Part shown: in pieces, positions 1 through 9,910 of the stretch
Numbering within the stretch: position 1 is the first letter of the stretch
Layout: each line of letters opens with the position of its first letter
NCBI RefSeq assembly: GCF_029309905.1
Contig: NZ_JARBJP010000006.1
Location: 124,001 to 188,000, forward strand
Reading direction: 5' to 3'
From: Brytella acorum
GTDB taxonomy: Bacteria > Pseudomonadota > Alphaproteobacteria > Acetobacterales > Acetobacteraceae
DNA length: 64,000 bases
Translations under genes and position numbers: made by a program
Notes under the pieces: model-generated
What the model was told of the DNA's origin: nothing
Databases searched by the model: none
What the model saw: only the letters and a program-made list of their open reading frames with translations

Positions 1-233
<233 letters not shown>

Positions 234-297
234 AGGGCATTTCCGCCCATGCCATGGCGCATCGCGCATGGTCGTGACGAGAGCGTAGAGGTGGCCA

Positions 298-1128
298 GTG
301 TCTAAAGATCACGCGAATGACAGAGGCGATCCAGGAGCGCGAGGGGAGCGGCCGACGCTGGAGAGATGGACGAAAATCGCATTTCTTGCGGCGCATACGC
401 CCGTGGCTCAGGCCGCGTTGCAGTCACTTGCGACCCGCTTCGGGAATGTGGCGCTGGACGAAGCGGAGGTTCTGGTTTGTCTGGGGGGAGACGGCTTTCT
501 TCTGGAATGCATGCATCGTGTTCTGACGCTGGGGATTCCAGTCTACGGCATGAATTGTGGTTCGGTCGGCTTTCTCATGAATCCGATGGGCGAGGTGGGT
601 CTGCTCGAACGCCTTCGCCGCGCGCAACCAACGGTGTTGCACCCGTTGAGGATGTCCGCCTATGACGGCGCCGGTGGGCTGCATGAAGCGCTCGCCTTCA
701 ACGATGTGTTTCTTTTTCGCCAGACACGACAGGCTGCGAAGATACAGGTCGAGGTTGACGGGCGCGTTCGTCTGCCGGAGCTGATTTGCGATGGTATCAT
801 CGTCGCAACGCCGGCTGGTTCAACCGCCTACAACCTGTCTGCGCATGGCCCAATCGTTCCGCTGAACGCGAATCTGCTTCCGCTGACGCCGATCTCGGCA
901 TTTCGTCCGCGCCGATGGAGAGGAGCGCTGCTGCCGTCCACGGCGGAAGTGCGCTTCACGCTCCTGGAGAGTGATAAACGACCGGCTGCGGCGGTTGCGG
1001 ACTTTACGGAAATTCGCGGTGTCAGAAGCGTTGTTGTGCGGGAAGACAAAACGCTGCGCACGACGGTGTTGTTCGATCCGGATCACGGGCTGTCCGAGCG
1101 GATCATCGCCGAGCAGTTCGCGGAATAG
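298..1128 (+). CDS. nadK: NAD kinase
   Basis: Phosphorylates NAD to NADP in the cytoplasm. The 276-residue product has the diagnostic GGDG loop at residues 63-66, the second conserved motif as FND (134-136, usually NE/ND) and the nucleotide-binding block TPAGSTAY at 171-178 followed by SAHGPI. Family members are usually about 250-300 residues. The GTG at 298 is the start that covers the whole fold: the first beta strand (KIAFLAA) begins near residue 26, so the first 25 residues may be unstructured or the true start may be a nearby alternative codon. It lies downstream of serS on the same strand with a 64-base gap. Confidence 0.93.
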   Translation: MSKDHANDRGDPGARGERPTLERWTKIAFLAAHTPVAQAALQSLATRFGNVALDEAEVLVCLGGDGFLLECMHRVLTLGIPVYGMNCGSVGFLMNPMGEVGLLERLRRAQPTVLHPLRMSAYDGAGGLHEALAFNDVFLFRQTRQAAKIQVEVDGRVRLPELICDGIIVATPAGSTAYNLSAHGPIVPLNANLLPLTPISAFRPRRWRGALLPSTAEVRFTLLESDKRPAAAVADFTEIRGVRSVVVREDKTLRTTVLFDPDHGLSERIIAEQFAE

Positions 1129-1535
1129 ACAAGTGTTCTTTCGTGACGGTCAGTTCATAAAATCGTTATTTTCCAGAGGTAACGGCGGTTTTCCTTGCGC
1201 TATCACGAAAACCGAACGAACGCACTGGGATTTATAACGTAAAATTTCTTTGTAATCTCATATCATGTTGTTCTATGAGGGCGATCCGATGGGACGAGGC
1301 TTGTTCGGCCTGCAACTTGGTATGTTACGTGCGTCATTGTGATCTGCCTCTCTAAGGGATGGGATTTCGTCGCCTTGAGTTCAGTGGCTTCAATCCCGGG
1401 CGAAAAACCTCTTGTGGGTGTGTTTTGGAAAGTGAAAGACTGTTGACTACGCTGCGGAATGATACGTTTTCGAGATCCGATCGTCGTGCCTCGAAGGGTA
1501 CAAGCAGACGTAGTTCCAGCCGGAGCGTGTGCGAG

Positions 1536-3026
1536 GTGAGATCCGCTCGCAGGGTCGTGTCCGCGTTTGCTGGGATGGTTCTCGCTGGGGCGTGTTCAAT
1601 CCCATTGGCCCGGGCGGACGACATCCTTTCGCATTCTGATCGGCAGGCTGCTGTTTCGCAGGCGGCTTCGCCGCGCACTGATACCGACTCTGTCGGACCG
1701 CTCGATCAGCAGATCCCGGGATTTATGCAATCTGCTTATGGACCGCCGTCTTTCGGTCCTCCTTATGGCACGACCCATTTTTTCGGCGACTGGGGTGGCG
1801 TGCAGCCCTGGTTGCAGAAGCACGGCATCTACTTCGCGCTTGATGTGTATGAGAGTCTTGCCGGCAACGTGACGGGCGGTCGTCATCATACGGAAACCAA
1901 TGCGGGCCAGGTTGGCAGCACCCTCGACATCGACTGGAACCGGCTGCTTGGCGGAGAATGGTCGCGGGATTTCTGGCTGCATATGCTGGTGGTTAATGGA
2001 CACGGGCGGAGCCTGAGCAACGATATCGGCGACAATGTTTCAGCTGTTCAGCAGATTTACGGCGCTCGTGGTAACGTCGTCGCGCATCTTGTCTGGGCCT
2101 ATTTCGAAAAATCCTGGCTCAACAATCGTGTCGACTGGGCCATGGGCTGGATTCCCACAGGAACGTTTTTCAACAACTCCCCCTGGGTCTGCAGCTTCAT
2201 GAACGTATCGCTCTGCGGTAACGTTACACCCACCAAATACCTTAATGGCGGTCGCGATTGGCCGTCGGGAAACATCGGCACCGTTCTTCGCCTGATGCCG
2301 TTCCGGCGGGTTTACATCATGGGGGGGCTTTTTGCCGTGTCCCCTCATTCCTACAACGGTGGCATTTCCGGCTGGGCATGGGCGCAATCCGGACTGAAGA
2401 AGCTGTCCACAGAAGTCGAAATCGGGTGGCTCCCGGAATGGGGACCTGACAAGCTCATTGGTCATTACAAGGTTGGCGCCATGTATGACAACTCAAAGTA
2501 CAATGACTATTATTCGGACATCAACGGAAACCCCTGGGTATTGACGGGTCTTCCCGCGCGGCGCCAGAGCGGTCAGACTTCACCCTGGGTAATGCTGGAT
2601 CAGATGTTGATCCGTCACGGCAAGGGAGAAACCAACGGTATGGTTCTTGCCGGGCAATATGCCTATGCGTCGGGCCAGACCTCTGCGGTTCGGGATCATC
2701 TCGTGGCGGCGCTTCTGGACACGGGCAAGGCCTGGGGACGTCCGAAGGACAGTTGGGGCGTGGCGTTTCAATGGTTCAATTTCAGCCGTTCAGCCATCCG
2801 GCAGCAGGAAGTGTCCTATGATTACGGATTGCCGTTCCAGGCGACCAATTTCGGAACCCCCCACGGCATTCAGTCTCACATGGATCTGTACGAACTCTTT
2901 TATACGTTCCATGTCATGAATGGCATGACGCTACAGCCTGACTTTCAGTATATTAATCGCCTGGGTGGAACCACAAAGTATAAGGATGCCGCCGTTCTTG
3001 GACTGGCGTTCAATATGCTTCTGTAA
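1536..3026 (+). CDS. oprB: OprB-family carbohydrate-selective porin
   Basis: Outer-membrane porin for passive sugar uptake. From the GTG at 1536 the protein has 496 residues and opens with a basic stretch and hydrophobic core ending in IPLARA|DD, a convincing signal peptide. The mature part has the OprB pattern: HFFGDWGG followed by LQKHGI, a GG-rich early strand, aromatic-rich beta strands throughout and a final hydrophobic strand ending in LGLAFNMLL. The open frame extends upstream to 1359, but that would put about 59 basic residues before the signal peptide, so 1536 (or the GTG at 1527) is preferred; a GGAG lies ten bases upstream of 1536. Its position before a sugar MFS gene and the deoxyribose operon suggests sugar entry for these systems, though it looks separately transcribed. 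Confidence 0.9.
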   Translation: MRSARRVVSAFAGMVLAGACSIPLARADDILSHSDRQAAVSQAASPRTDTDSVGPLDQQIPGFMQSAYGPPSFGPPYGTTHFFGDWGGVQPWLQKHGIYFALDVYESLAGNVTGGRHHTETNAGQVGSTLDIDWNRLLGGEWSRDFWLHMLVVNGHGRSLSNDIGDNVSAVQQIYGARGNVVAHLVWAYFEKSWLNNRVDWAMGWIPTGTFFNNSPWVCSFMNVSLCGNVTPTKYLNGGRDWPSGNIGTVLRLMPFRRVYIMGGLFAVSPHSYNGGISGWAWAQSGLKKLSTEVEIGWLPEWGPDKLIGHYKVGAMYDNSKYNDYYSDINGNPWVLTGLPARRQSGQTSPWVMLDQMLIRHGKGETNGMVLAGQYAYASGQTSAVRDHLVAALLDTGKAWGRPKDSWGVAFQWFNFSRSAIRQQEVSYDYGLPFQATNFGTPHGIQSHMDLYELFYTFHVMNGMTLQPDFQYINRLGGTTKYKDAAVLGLAFNMLL

Positions 3027-3385
3027 ATCTATCGGACTTCATTTCCGTTCAGGGCGGAAAACTTTCTCCGCTTGATAAAAATATTGTTATCTGTTATTAA
3101 TGCTCCGCCGTGTTCATGCGGCAACGAGATGACAGATTGAGTGTTCGTGAGCAGGGTCGAGCGAATGAAGCCATCATTCGCTTCCGGGTGGTTTTCCATA
3201 GCTGCCTGTAATGCCTGTTTTCCACGATGTGACTGCGCGTTCCAGCCGCAATCTCTCAAAACATCGACATATGTTTCCCTCGTGCCGTGAGGGAACATTT
3301 TCCGCCCTTGCGCGTCGTTGTCGCAACTTACCGAGGTCGCGTGGCTCGCTGACTTCGCCAGTTTGAGTGAGGAGACAACCAATCA
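3027..3385. other. Intergenic region between porin and sugar transporter
   Basis: No convincing gene is present on either strand across these 359 bases. An antisense open frame exists but shows no recognisable motif and no ribosome-binding site. The region holds the hairpin described separately at 3271-3298 and a good Shine-Dalgarno sequence (GAGGAG) just before the transporter start at 3386. Confidence 0.5.
3271..3298 (+). terminator. Hairpin upstream of the sugar transporter
   Basis: ATGTTTCCCTC and GAGGGAACAT form a long stem with a one-base bulge around the loop GTGCCGT, followed by TTTTCC. It could be a weak intrinsic terminator for the porin transcript or a regulatory hairpin for the transporter 88 bases downstream. 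The T tract is short, so either reading is possible. Confidence 0.4.
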
Positions 3386-4858
3386 ATGATCGAGGCCGTC
3401 AAAGACCAGCAATCCACCGATAGCGGGACATCCGACAGTAAAAGTCAGATCAACAAAATCGACGTTCTTCCTTCGGCAAAGCGCACCCTCATGCTCGCAG
3501 CCGTCGTGGCCGCCATATGTGGCGGCCTCTACGGCTACGATACAGGCATTATCTCAGGTGCATTGTTGCTGATCACCGAAGATTTCAGGCTGGGCAGTAC
3601 GGCCCAGGAAATAGTGGCGTCGGCGATTCTGCTTGGCGCTGTGATCGGTGCCGTCGGCATGGGGGCCGTTTCCGAGCGTTTCGGTCGACGTACAACAGTG
3701 ATCATCGTGACCGCTTTGTTCGTGATCGGAGCTATCGCGTGCGCTCTGTCACCAGACGTCTATGCTCTCATTGCGGCTCGCGTGTTTCTGGGCGTGGCCG
3801 TGGGCGGCTCTACCCAGGTCGTTCCGATGTACATTTCCGAGCTCGCCCCCGCCGATAAGCGCGGCAGCCTGGTCACAATGTTCAATGTGGCGATCGGCAT
3901 CGGTATCTTCACTGCGAATGTGATCGGGTTTGCGGCGCGTGAAGCCTGGGGCTGGCGACCGATGGTTGCGATCGCCGCGCTTCCCGCCGCTTTTGTATTC
4001 GTCTGCATGTTCTTTTTGCCGCGTAGTCCCAGATGGACCGCGGAGAATTGCGGGATCCCCGAGGCCATCGACGAATTGCGAAAAATTCGTGAGACCCCGA
4101 AGGAGATCCGCCAGGAAGTCGCCCAGATCCGGCAGAACGCCGAGGACGTCGATGAGCGTGATCGCGGCTGGAAAGGGTTGGCGCGGCCGTGGGTCCGGCC
4201 TGCGGTCATCGCCGCGCTGGGTGTTGCGTTTTTCACGCAATGCGGCGGTCTGGAAATGATGATCTATTATGCGCCGACCTTCCTGCGCGATGCGGGTTTC
4301 GGGGCTTCGTCGGCGCTCCTTGCGAGCCTCGGAGTATCGATCGTCTATCTGATCATGACGCTTTTAGGATGCCTGTTCGTCGATCGCATCGGCCGACGCC
4401 GCCTCATGCTCATCATGGGGCCTGGCTCCGTTCTCAGCCTGATCGGGCTTGGGACGATGTTCCTCATGCATCCTGACAAGGGAACGATCGGGTCATATCT
4501 CATCGTCGTCTTCCTCCTGCTTTTCATGATGTTCAATTCCGGGGGCATCCAGGTGGTCGGCTGGCTGCTGGGAGCGGAAATGTTCCCGCTGTCGATGCGG
4601 GGGCAGGCGACGTCGCTTCATGCATCCATGCTGTGGGGCAGCGATCTCCTCGTGACTTCCACGGCTTTGACGCTGGTTCAGATGATCTCGCTTGGCGGAA
4701 CCATGTGGTTCTATGCCGGGGTCAATCTGGCCTCGGTAGTGTTCGTGTATTTCTTTGTGCCGGAAACGGCTGGCGCTACACTTGAGGACATCGAACAGGC
4801 TCTGAAAGACAAGCGTTTTCGTCCGACACCTGGCGACACGGCGATTGTCGCTCGCTAG
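3386..4858 (+). CDS. MFS sugar-porter family transporter (sugar:proton symporter)
   Basis: Inner-membrane carrier of 490 residues with the sugar-porter signature set: GGLYGYDTGIISGALLLI in the first membrane segment (about 46-63), SERFGRR in loop 2-3 (about 96-102), PRSPRW before the central loop, DRIGRRRL in loop 8-9 and PETAGATLEDIE at the C-terminal end. Twelve hydrophobic segments are visible. The usual QQ-x-x-GIN sugar-contact motif of segment 7 reads TQCGGLEMM, so substrate choice may differ from xylose/arabinose/glucose porters. A GAGGAG ribosome site precedes the ATG. It lies between the porin and the deoxyribose operon and is followed by a strong terminator, so it forms its own unit. 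Confidence 0.88.
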   Translation: MIEAVKDQQSTDSGTSDSKSQINKIDVLPSAKRTLMLAAVVAAICGGLYGYDTGIISGALLLITEDFRLGSTAQEIVASAILLGAVIGAVGMGAVSERFGRRTTVIIVTALFVIGAIACALSPDVYALIAARVFLGVAVGGSTQVVPMYISELAPADKRGSLVTMFNVAIGIGIFTANVIGFAAREAWGWRPMVAIAALPAAFVFVCMFFLPRSPRWTAENCGIPEAIDELRKIRETPKEIRQEVAQIRQNAEDVDERDRGWKGLARPWVRPAVIAALGVAFFTQCGGLEMMIYYAPTFLRDAGFGASSALLASLGVSIVYLIMTLLGCLFVDRIGRRRLMLIMGPGSVLSLIGLGTMFLMHPDKGTIGSYLIVVFLLLFMMFNSGGIQVVGWLLGAEMFPLSMRGQATSLHASMLWGSDLLVTSTALTLVQMISLGGTMWFYAGVNLASVVFVYFFVPETAGATLEDIEQALKDKRFRPTPGDTAIVAR

Positions 4859-4950
4859 GAGGCTCATCCGAACCGATCAACGCACCGCTAGACAGGAGCA
4901 GCATAGGCTTCTCAGGTTGAGCGAACTGAATTGATAATCTGCGCGATATC

Positions 4951-4990
4951 AGGCGGCCGGGACCTTGCTCCCGAGCCGCCTTTTTTCTTT
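4951..4990 (+). terminator. Strong intrinsic terminator after the sugar transporter
   Basis: GGCGGC plus GGGA pairs with TCCC and GCCGCC around a CTTG-type loop, directly followed by TTTTTTCTTTTT. This is a classic rho-independent terminator and separates the transporter from the deoxyribose operon. Confidence 0.88.
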
Positions 4991-5038
4991 TTGGATATCC
5001 CGTGGCATATGATCGTCTGTATGGACTTCGAGAGATCT

Positions 5039-5061
5039 GTGATTTCAGCGAGAGAAATCAC
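5039..5061. promoter_or_regulatory. Palindromic operator candidate upstream of the deoxyribose operon
   Basis: GTGATTTC and GAAATCAC are perfect 8-base inverted arms separated by AGCGAGA. The site is 87 bases before the deoK start. A further GAAATC half-site lies in the AT-rich stretch around 5085-5095. This is the size and position expected for a DeoR- or LacI-type repressor operator; no regulator gene is adjacent in the window. Confidence 0.5.
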
Positions 5062-5147
5062 CAATAAATGACATTAGATATGATTGAAATCTCATTAAAA
5101 ATAGGAGAGATATCGCCAGCCGAGTTAGAATCGGAAAGGTGAGATAA

Positions 5148-6077
5148 ATGAGTCGTATAGCCGTCATTGGCAGCAACATGGTGGATCTGATCACATACGT
5201 GGATCGCATGCCGAACGCTGGTGAAACACTCGAAGCGCCGCGGTTTGCGCTTGGTTGTGGCGGGAAGGGGGCAAACCAGGCGGTCTCCGCGGCTCGGCTC
5301 GGCGCCGACGTGCTGTTCATCACCTGTGTTGGCGATGATCTTTTTGCCGATGGCACCGTCGCGAATCTCGAGGCGTGCGGCATTGATACCCGCTATGTCC
5401 GAAGGATCTCCGGCGCTTCAAGTGGCGTTGCGCCGATCTTTGTACAGCCCGACTCTCACAACAGCATTCTTATTATCAAAGGTGCGAATAACAGTATACG
5501 CCCTTCGACGATCGATGAAGCGGCGGATGCTTTGAGGCAGTCCGCTTTGATCGTTCTTCAGCTCGAAATCGCGCTCGAGACTGTGTACGCCGCCATAGAT
5601 TTCGCGAGCGAAAATGCCGTGCCGGTCCTGCTGAACCCTGCCCCCGCCGTGGCTGATTTCGATCCCGCTCGCCTTTCGAAGCTGGACTTCCTCATCCCCA
5701 ATGAGAGCGAGCTTGCGTTGCTGAGCGGCCTCGAGGTTTCGTCGGTGGAGACGGCATTTGCCGCCGCACGCTTACTGGTCGAACGAGGTTGCCGTCATGT
5801 GATCGCAACGCTTGGCGAAAATGGTGCGCTTTATGTCGGTCAGGACGGGGAGTGGACCGTGCCGGGGCAACGTGTCCGCGCTGTGGATACAACGGGGGCC
5901 GGAGATGCTTTCGTAGGCTGCTTTGCAAAGTTCTGGAGCGACGGACATGACATCCGCCAGGCAATGCAGGAGGCGGTCGCTTATTCGGCGTGCTCGGTCA
6001 CCGCTTACGGCACGCAGTCTTCCTATCCGGACGCCGCGGCTTTTCAAACTTTCTGTCATGAACGTTCCGCGGCCTGA
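5148..6077 (+). CDS. deoK: Deoxyribokinase (PfkB family)
   Basis: Phosphorylates 2-deoxy-D-ribose to deoxyribose 5-phosphate in the cytoplasm. The 309-residue protein has both PfkB signatures: GCGGKGANQA (37-46) and AVDTTGAGDAF (246-256), with Asp253 as catalytic base. The N-terminal GSNMVDLI carries Met11 where ribokinase (GSINADHI in E. coli RbsK) has asparagine; a methionine at this place is known from Salmonella deoxyribokinase, whose N-terminus is nearly the same. Ribokinase is the alternative, but the methionine and the downstream permease, DUF4432 protein and deoC together make deoxyribose far more likely. It is first in a four-gene operon. Confidence 0.92.
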   Translation: MSRIAVIGSNMVDLITYVDRMPNAGETLEAPRFALGCGGKGANQAVSAARLGADVLFITCVGDDLFADGTVANLEACGIDTRYVRRISGASSGVAPIFVQPDSHNSILIIKGANNSIRPSTIDEAADALRQSALIVLQLEIALETVYAAIDFASENAVPVLLNPAPAVADFDPARLSKLDFLIPNESELALLSGLEVSSVETAFAAARLLVERGCRHVIATLGENGALYVGQDGEWTVPGQRVRAVDTTGAGDAFVGCFAKFWSDGHDIRQAMQEAVAYSACSVTAYGTQSSYPDAAAFQTFCHERSAA

Positions 6078-6136
6078 GTGCAGCGACAACCGTCATCTGG
6101 CGACAACACACCGTGCCAGTTTGACCGAGGCTTATC

Positions 6137-7462
6137 ATGAATAACGATCCGATAAGACAGACCCCCGACGGGCTGTATCTGAACCGAACCCCTTGGTTCG
6201 CATTCGTCCTGTTGTGCTGCATTTTCTCGCTATGGGCGGCTGCGGCAAGCATGAATGACGTACTGATCGCGCACTTCAAAAAAGCATTCGTGCTTTCGGA
6301 TTTTCAGACGGCGTTCGTGCAGTCGGCATTTTATCTCGGCTATTTTTTTGTTGCGATCCCGGCCGCGCTCTTCGTTCGTCGCTTCAGCTACAAGGCGGCG
6401 ATCCTTCTGGGTCTTGCTCTTTATATGCTCGGATGCGGTCTGTTCTTTCCAGCCGCCTATGCCGCGCGTTATGAAATGTTTCTGATTGCTCTGTTCGTGA
6501 TCGCTGCCGGCCTGTCTTTTCTTGAGACATCGAGCAACACGTACTCCACTCTTCTCGGGCCTCGCGATGCAAGCACGAGACGTCTGAACATATCGCAGAC
6601 GTTTCACCCGTTCGGTGCGATTACAGGTGTGTTCGTAGGCAGCCATGCGATGTTTCACGAGGCCGCGCCAGCAAGCGGGCTGACGTCCACACAACAGCAG
6701 TTGGTTATGATTCAGGATACGCTCGTTCCTTATAAATGGATGATCGTGGTCCTGTTGGCCGTGTTCGTGCTGGTGGCGGTTACAAAGTATCCCGCATGCA
6801 AGGGGCTGCCCCCCACCCGGAGCGGCGCCGATACAGAGCAGTTTTCCGGAGTTGACAGCACGCTTCGTCGCCTCTCCCAGAATCCGCGATTTGTGTTCGG
6901 TGTGCTGACACAGTTCCTCTATGTGGGCGCCCAGGTCGGCGTGTGGAGCTTCACCATTCGCCTGGCGATGCAACTTGGCCATATGCACGAACGTGACGCT
7001 TCATGGTTTCTGATGGGCACATTCGCGGCGTATTTCGCCGGGAAAATGATTGCCAACCTGCTGATGCGCAGGATGTCGGCGGCTCGCGTCCTGACACTTT
7101 ATTCCGTGCTGTGCATCGGAACGCTTCTCTACGTGATACTCGTGCCCAACATTTCGGCGGTCTATGCGGCTGTTGCCGTCAGTGTGTTTCTGGGACCGGC
7201 GTGGCCTACGATCTATGGTCTGACCATTGAAGGACTGGGCAAGGACACAGCACTTGGTGGGTCCATTCTGGTGATGAGCATCGTGGGCGGTGGCGTCGTG
7301 CCTCTCATTCAGGGACTGATTTCCGATGCCTCCGGCGGCAATATGCAACTGGCTTACATCGTGCCGCTCGTCTGCTTCGTCGTGATTGTGATGTTTGGCC
7401 GTTATTGCGAGAAGCGCCCCGTCGCGCGCGTGCCCGATGTTCGTCCTCTGGCGGCGGAGTAA
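6137..7462 (+). CDS. deoP: Deoxyribose permease, FucP-type MFS symporter
   Basis: A 441-residue inner-membrane carrier of the fucose:proton symporter branch. Diagnostic blocks are NDVLI (40-44), FLETSSNTYSTLLG (129-141) and RLNISQTFHPFG (149-160); Asp41 and Glu130 fall where E. coli FucP has its two functional acidic residues. About twelve hydrophobic segments are visible. It starts 59 bases after deoK and ends five bases before the next gene. Location between a deoxyribokinase and deoC matches the deoP position of the enterobacterial deoxyribose operon, so 2-deoxyribose is the inferred substrate. Confidence 0.88.
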   Translation: MNNDPIRQTPDGLYLNRTPWFAFVLLCCIFSLWAAAASMNDVLIAHFKKAFVLSDFQTAFVQSAFYLGYFFVAIPAALFVRRFSYKAAILLGLALYMLGCGLFFPAAYAARYEMFLIALFVIAAGLSFLETSSNTYSTLLGPRDASTRRLNISQTFHPFGAITGVFVGSHAMFHEAAPASGLTSTQQQLVMIQDTLVPYKWMIVVLLAVFVLVAVTKYPACKGLPPTRSGADTEQFSGVDSTLRRLSQNPRFVFGVLTQFLYVGAQVGVWSFTIRLAMQLGHMHERDASWFLMGTFAAYFAGKMIANLLMRRMSAARVLTLYSVLCIGTLLYVILVPNISAVYAAVAVSVFLGPAWPTIYGLTIEGLGKDTALGGSILVMSIVGGGVVPLIQGLISDASGGNMQLAYIVPLVCFVVIVMFGRYCEKRPVARVPDVRPLAAE

Positions 7463-7467
7463 TCTTC

Positions 7468-8538
7468 ATGACAATCCACATCCCCCTTGATCGCAAGGCT
7501 TTCGGGTCCACGGCACAGATTTTGGTGAAATCCGAGGCATTTACGGTGACTGGATGGACCTATCCGTCCGGCGTGATGGCTGTCGCCATAGAAAATACGA
7601 GAGGGAGGCTGGTAGTTCTACCTTTCATGGGGCAGATGATCTGGTCCGCTGTATTTGACGGCTGTAACCTTCGGATGACGAGTATTTATGACGAGCCTCT
7701 GCCGTCCGTGGATATTCTTGGTACATATGGATGCTTCATGTTTCACGCGGGTCTGCTGCGAAACGGATGTCCAGGGCCGGATGACACGCATCCGCTCCAC
7801 GGAGAGATGCCCTGCGCTCCGATGAATGAGGCATGGATTGACATCAATGCGGATGGGAAGGCGCTGACTCTGGGTGGTGTTTATCGCCATGTGGAAGGGT
7901 TCGGGAGTCGTTATGACGCCTATCCTTCCGTGACCCTGCGCGATGGGCAGGCCATGTTCGACGTTTCAGTCGAGGTCGTGAACCGTGGCGGAAAGACGAT
8001 GGACCTCATGTATATGGCTCATACCAATTACGCTTATGTTCCGGACGCCGTGTTTGTCGAGCCTTTTGGTATTGGCCGCGTTGATGTGAGAACGAGCGTT
8101 CCGGCCCACGTACATCCAACCGAGCAATGGCAGAATTATATCAAGGCGCTGAAACATAAACCGGGTGGTTTGCAGAAGCTTGATGCGCCTGAAATGTATG
8201 AGCCTGAAATCGTCAGTTTTCTTCGTGACGTTGGCGTGGATTCCGACGGGCAGGCTCATTTTTTTCTTCGTCACCCCGAGGGAGCGGCGTTCTATACGCG
8301 CTATGCGCCCATACAGTTCACGGAAGCGACCCGATGGGTTCTGCATGATCCCGATTACCATGTCGCAGGATTCGTGCTTCCCGCGACATGCGATCCTGAA
8401 GGTTATCAGGCCGAAAAACGCAAGGGGAAGGTCCGGCAGCTCAAACCTGGCGAGCGGGCGGAGTTCGGCATCCATACCGGCTTTCTGAATGCCGAAGAAT
8501 ATAGAGACGAATTAAAGACGTTGAATAGAAACCAATAA
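7468..8538 (+). CDS. deoX: DUF4432 / aldose-1-epimerase-like protein (DeoX/DeoM type)
   Basis: A 356-residue protein of the galactose-mutarotase fold group. Visible landmarks include [11 protein letters not shown] near the N-terminus, the histidine-containing [24 protein letters not shown] in the middle and the C-terminal [12 protein letters not shown]. The inferred job is to interconvert anomers of deoxyribose so that the kinase gets the right form; direct proof for this family is limited. The ATG at 7468, five bases after deoP, is chosen over an upstream in-frame ATG inside deoP. Gene order kinase, permease, this gene, aldolase matches the known deoxyribose operon. Confidence 0.82.
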   Translation: MTIHIPLDRKAFGSTAQILVKSEAFTVTGWTYPSGVMAVAIENTRGRLVVLPFMGQMIWSAVFDGCNLRMTSIYDEPLPSVDILGTYGCFMFHAGLLRNGCPGPDDTHPLHGEMPCAPMNEAWIDINADGKALTLGGVYRHVEGFGSRYDAYPSVTLRDGQAMFDVSVEVVNRGGKTMDLMYMAHTNYAYVPDAVFVEPFGIGRVDVRTSVPAHVHPTEQWQNYIKALKHKPGGLQKLDAPEMYEPEIVSFLRDVGVDSDGQAHFFLRHPEGAAFYTRYAPIQFTEATRWVLHDPDYHVAGFVLPATCDPEGYQAEKRKGKVRQLKPGERAEFGIHTGFLNAEEYRDELKTLNRNQ

Positions 8539-8566
8539 AACCAGACGATTAATAGGGAGAATCAGA

Positions 8567-9253
8567 ATGGATGCCGCCACCCTTTCCGCTGACAAATATG
8601 CAGCATATATTGACCACACACTTCTCGCCCCGGATACGACCTGCGAGCAGGTCAAGCGGCTCTGTGAGGAAGCCCTTGAATTCAAATTCCACTCTGTATG
8701 CGTCAATTCAAGCCGCGTGCCGCTGGCGTCACGGCTCCTGCGACATTCGCCAGTTGTCGTATGTGCGGTTGTCGGGTTCCCTCTCGGCGCCATGCTTTCG
8801 GACGTCAAGGCCATCGAGGCGTCTCACGCGATCGCAGCGGGCGCCGAGGAGATCGACATGGTTCTCAATGTCGGCTGGCTCAAGGATGGCGACCTGTCAT
8901 CAGTAAGAGACGATATCGCGCAGGTTCTTGAAGCTTGTGGTGGCATACCTTTGAAAGTCATCCTCGAGACCGCGCTTTTGACAAAGGCCGAAAAGGTGGC
9001 CGCATGTGAGATCTGCCGCGACCTCGGCGTAGCGTTCGTCAAGACATCGACCGGCTTCTCCAAGGGGGGGGCTACCAGCGAAGACGTCAAATTGATGCGC
9101 AGCGTTGTCGGTGAGAAAATTGGCGTTAAAGCTTCGGGCGGTGTGCGGGACCAAAAGACCGCGGATAGCATGATTTCGGCGGGGGCTACGCGTCTGGGCA
9201 CAAGTTCAGGTATTGCCATTGTTCAGGGAAGCGTCGGACAGACGACTTATTGA
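8567..9253 (+). CDS. deoC: Deoxyribose-phosphate aldolase
   Basis: Class I aldolase that splits deoxyribose 5-phosphate into acetaldehyde and glyceraldehyde 3-phosphate. The 228-residue TIM barrel has the family blocks [10 protein letters not shown] (16-25), VVGFPLGA (68-75), [12 protein letters not shown] (94-105), [15 protein letters not shown] (156-170) and VKASGGVRD (187-195). Lys159 is the Schiff-base lysine, with Lys188 and Asp97 as the proton-relay partners. Length is typical for the shorter bacterial form. An AGGGAGA ribosome site precedes the ATG. It is the last gene of the deoxyribose operon, completing the route from outside sugar to central metabolism. Confidence 0.95.
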   Translation: MDAATLSADKYAAYIDHTLLAPDTTCEQVKRLCEEALEFKFHSVCVNSSRVPLASRLLRHSPVVVCAVVGFPLGAMLSDVKAIEASHAIAAGAEEIDMVLNVGWLKDGDLSSVRDDIAQVLEACGGIPLKVILETALLTKAEKVAACEICRDLGVAFVKTSTGFSKGGATSEDVKLMRSVVGEKIGVKASGGVRDQKTADSMISAGATRLGTSSGIAIVQGSVGQTTY

Positions 9254-9264
9254 AGCTCGTCAGG

Positions 9265-9289
9265 AAGAGGGGGGGTTCTAGATCCTCTT
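9265..9289 (+). terminator. Possible terminator after deoC
   Basis: AAGAGG pairs with CCTCTT across a 13-base loop and is followed by TCGTG rather than a long T run. It is placed correctly at the end of the deoxyribose operon, but the weak tail makes it only a candidate. Confidence 0.35.
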
Positions 9290-9312
9290 TCGTGCGCCTC
9301 TCTTGCTTCTGG

Positions 9313-9910
9313 AGCATTTTCCTCTCAATCTGGTTCATATCATGCGGCGGAGATGAACTTCACGCATTCTGGGGGTGAGAACTGCTCGGTCAGGGCGGCG
9401 CTTTAGTCCCATAAGGCGCCGCAGGTGTTTTGAGCCGTGTGCGGTGGGCATCGAACCAGTCCTGCCGTCGCGTCGGGATGTCCGATCGGCGCGTTAGGGG
9501 GGCGTTTTTCCATGTGATCTGAGGGCGGTCGAAGAAACTCCACAGCGTGGCGATCGCAAAATGATGCCGGTTCCCGGCCAGCCGAGCGCGAATTTCAGCC
9601 GGCGTGAGATCGTCCTGCTCGGCGATCAGGGCATGAATACGCCCCGCTTGCGCCTCGATCCGCTGTGACAGGCGGTCGCCACCGCGCGACCTGGAGACGG
9701 CTTCCGTTCTCGGCAGTAAGCGCACGCCAGCGCACCGCGCGAACCGTTCGGTGGCCTAGCTGCGCGATAGGCCATACGACACGGTAGCAACAACCAGGTT
9801 ACGCAAATCGAGAGGCGGCGTGCGTGTGGACATGCAGCGCCGACCTTCATCTTGAATCAGATCACCGCCAAAACGGGAATCCAAAAAACTTAGTCAGCGC
9901 AGAAAACGCT
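9313..9910 (-). mobile_element. IS630-family element remnant
   Basis: The decayed transposase at 9390-9833 lies between AGCATTTTCC (9313-9322) and AGAAAACGCT (9901-9910), which are imperfect inverted copies of each other and could be the terminal repeats. The element is much shorter than a full IS630 (about 1 kb) because the catalytic DDE half of the transposase is missing. The family call comes from the transposase N-terminus; the exact ends are inferred. Confidence 0.55.
9390..9833 (-). pseudogene. IS630-family transposase N-terminal remnant with internal stop
   Basis: Starting from the ATG at 9833 the frame reads STRTPPLDLRNLVVATVSYG, then LSRS, a TAG stop at 9758-9756, and continues in the same frame with ATERFARC, a GGDRLSQRIEA stretch, LTPAEIRARL and WFDAHRTR. 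This is the HTH and helical N-terminal half of IS630 transposases (compare the usual GGDRRSHRIEA and TLAELAERL patterns). The DDE catalytic domain is absent, so it cannot be active. It sits directly after the deoxyribose operon and next to a second pseudogene. Confidence 0.72.

Noticed and set aside
3029-3382. Antisense frame of 117 codons between the porin and the sugar transporter
   Set aside because: No ribosome-binding site, no recognisable motif, and it spans the promoter region of the transporter.
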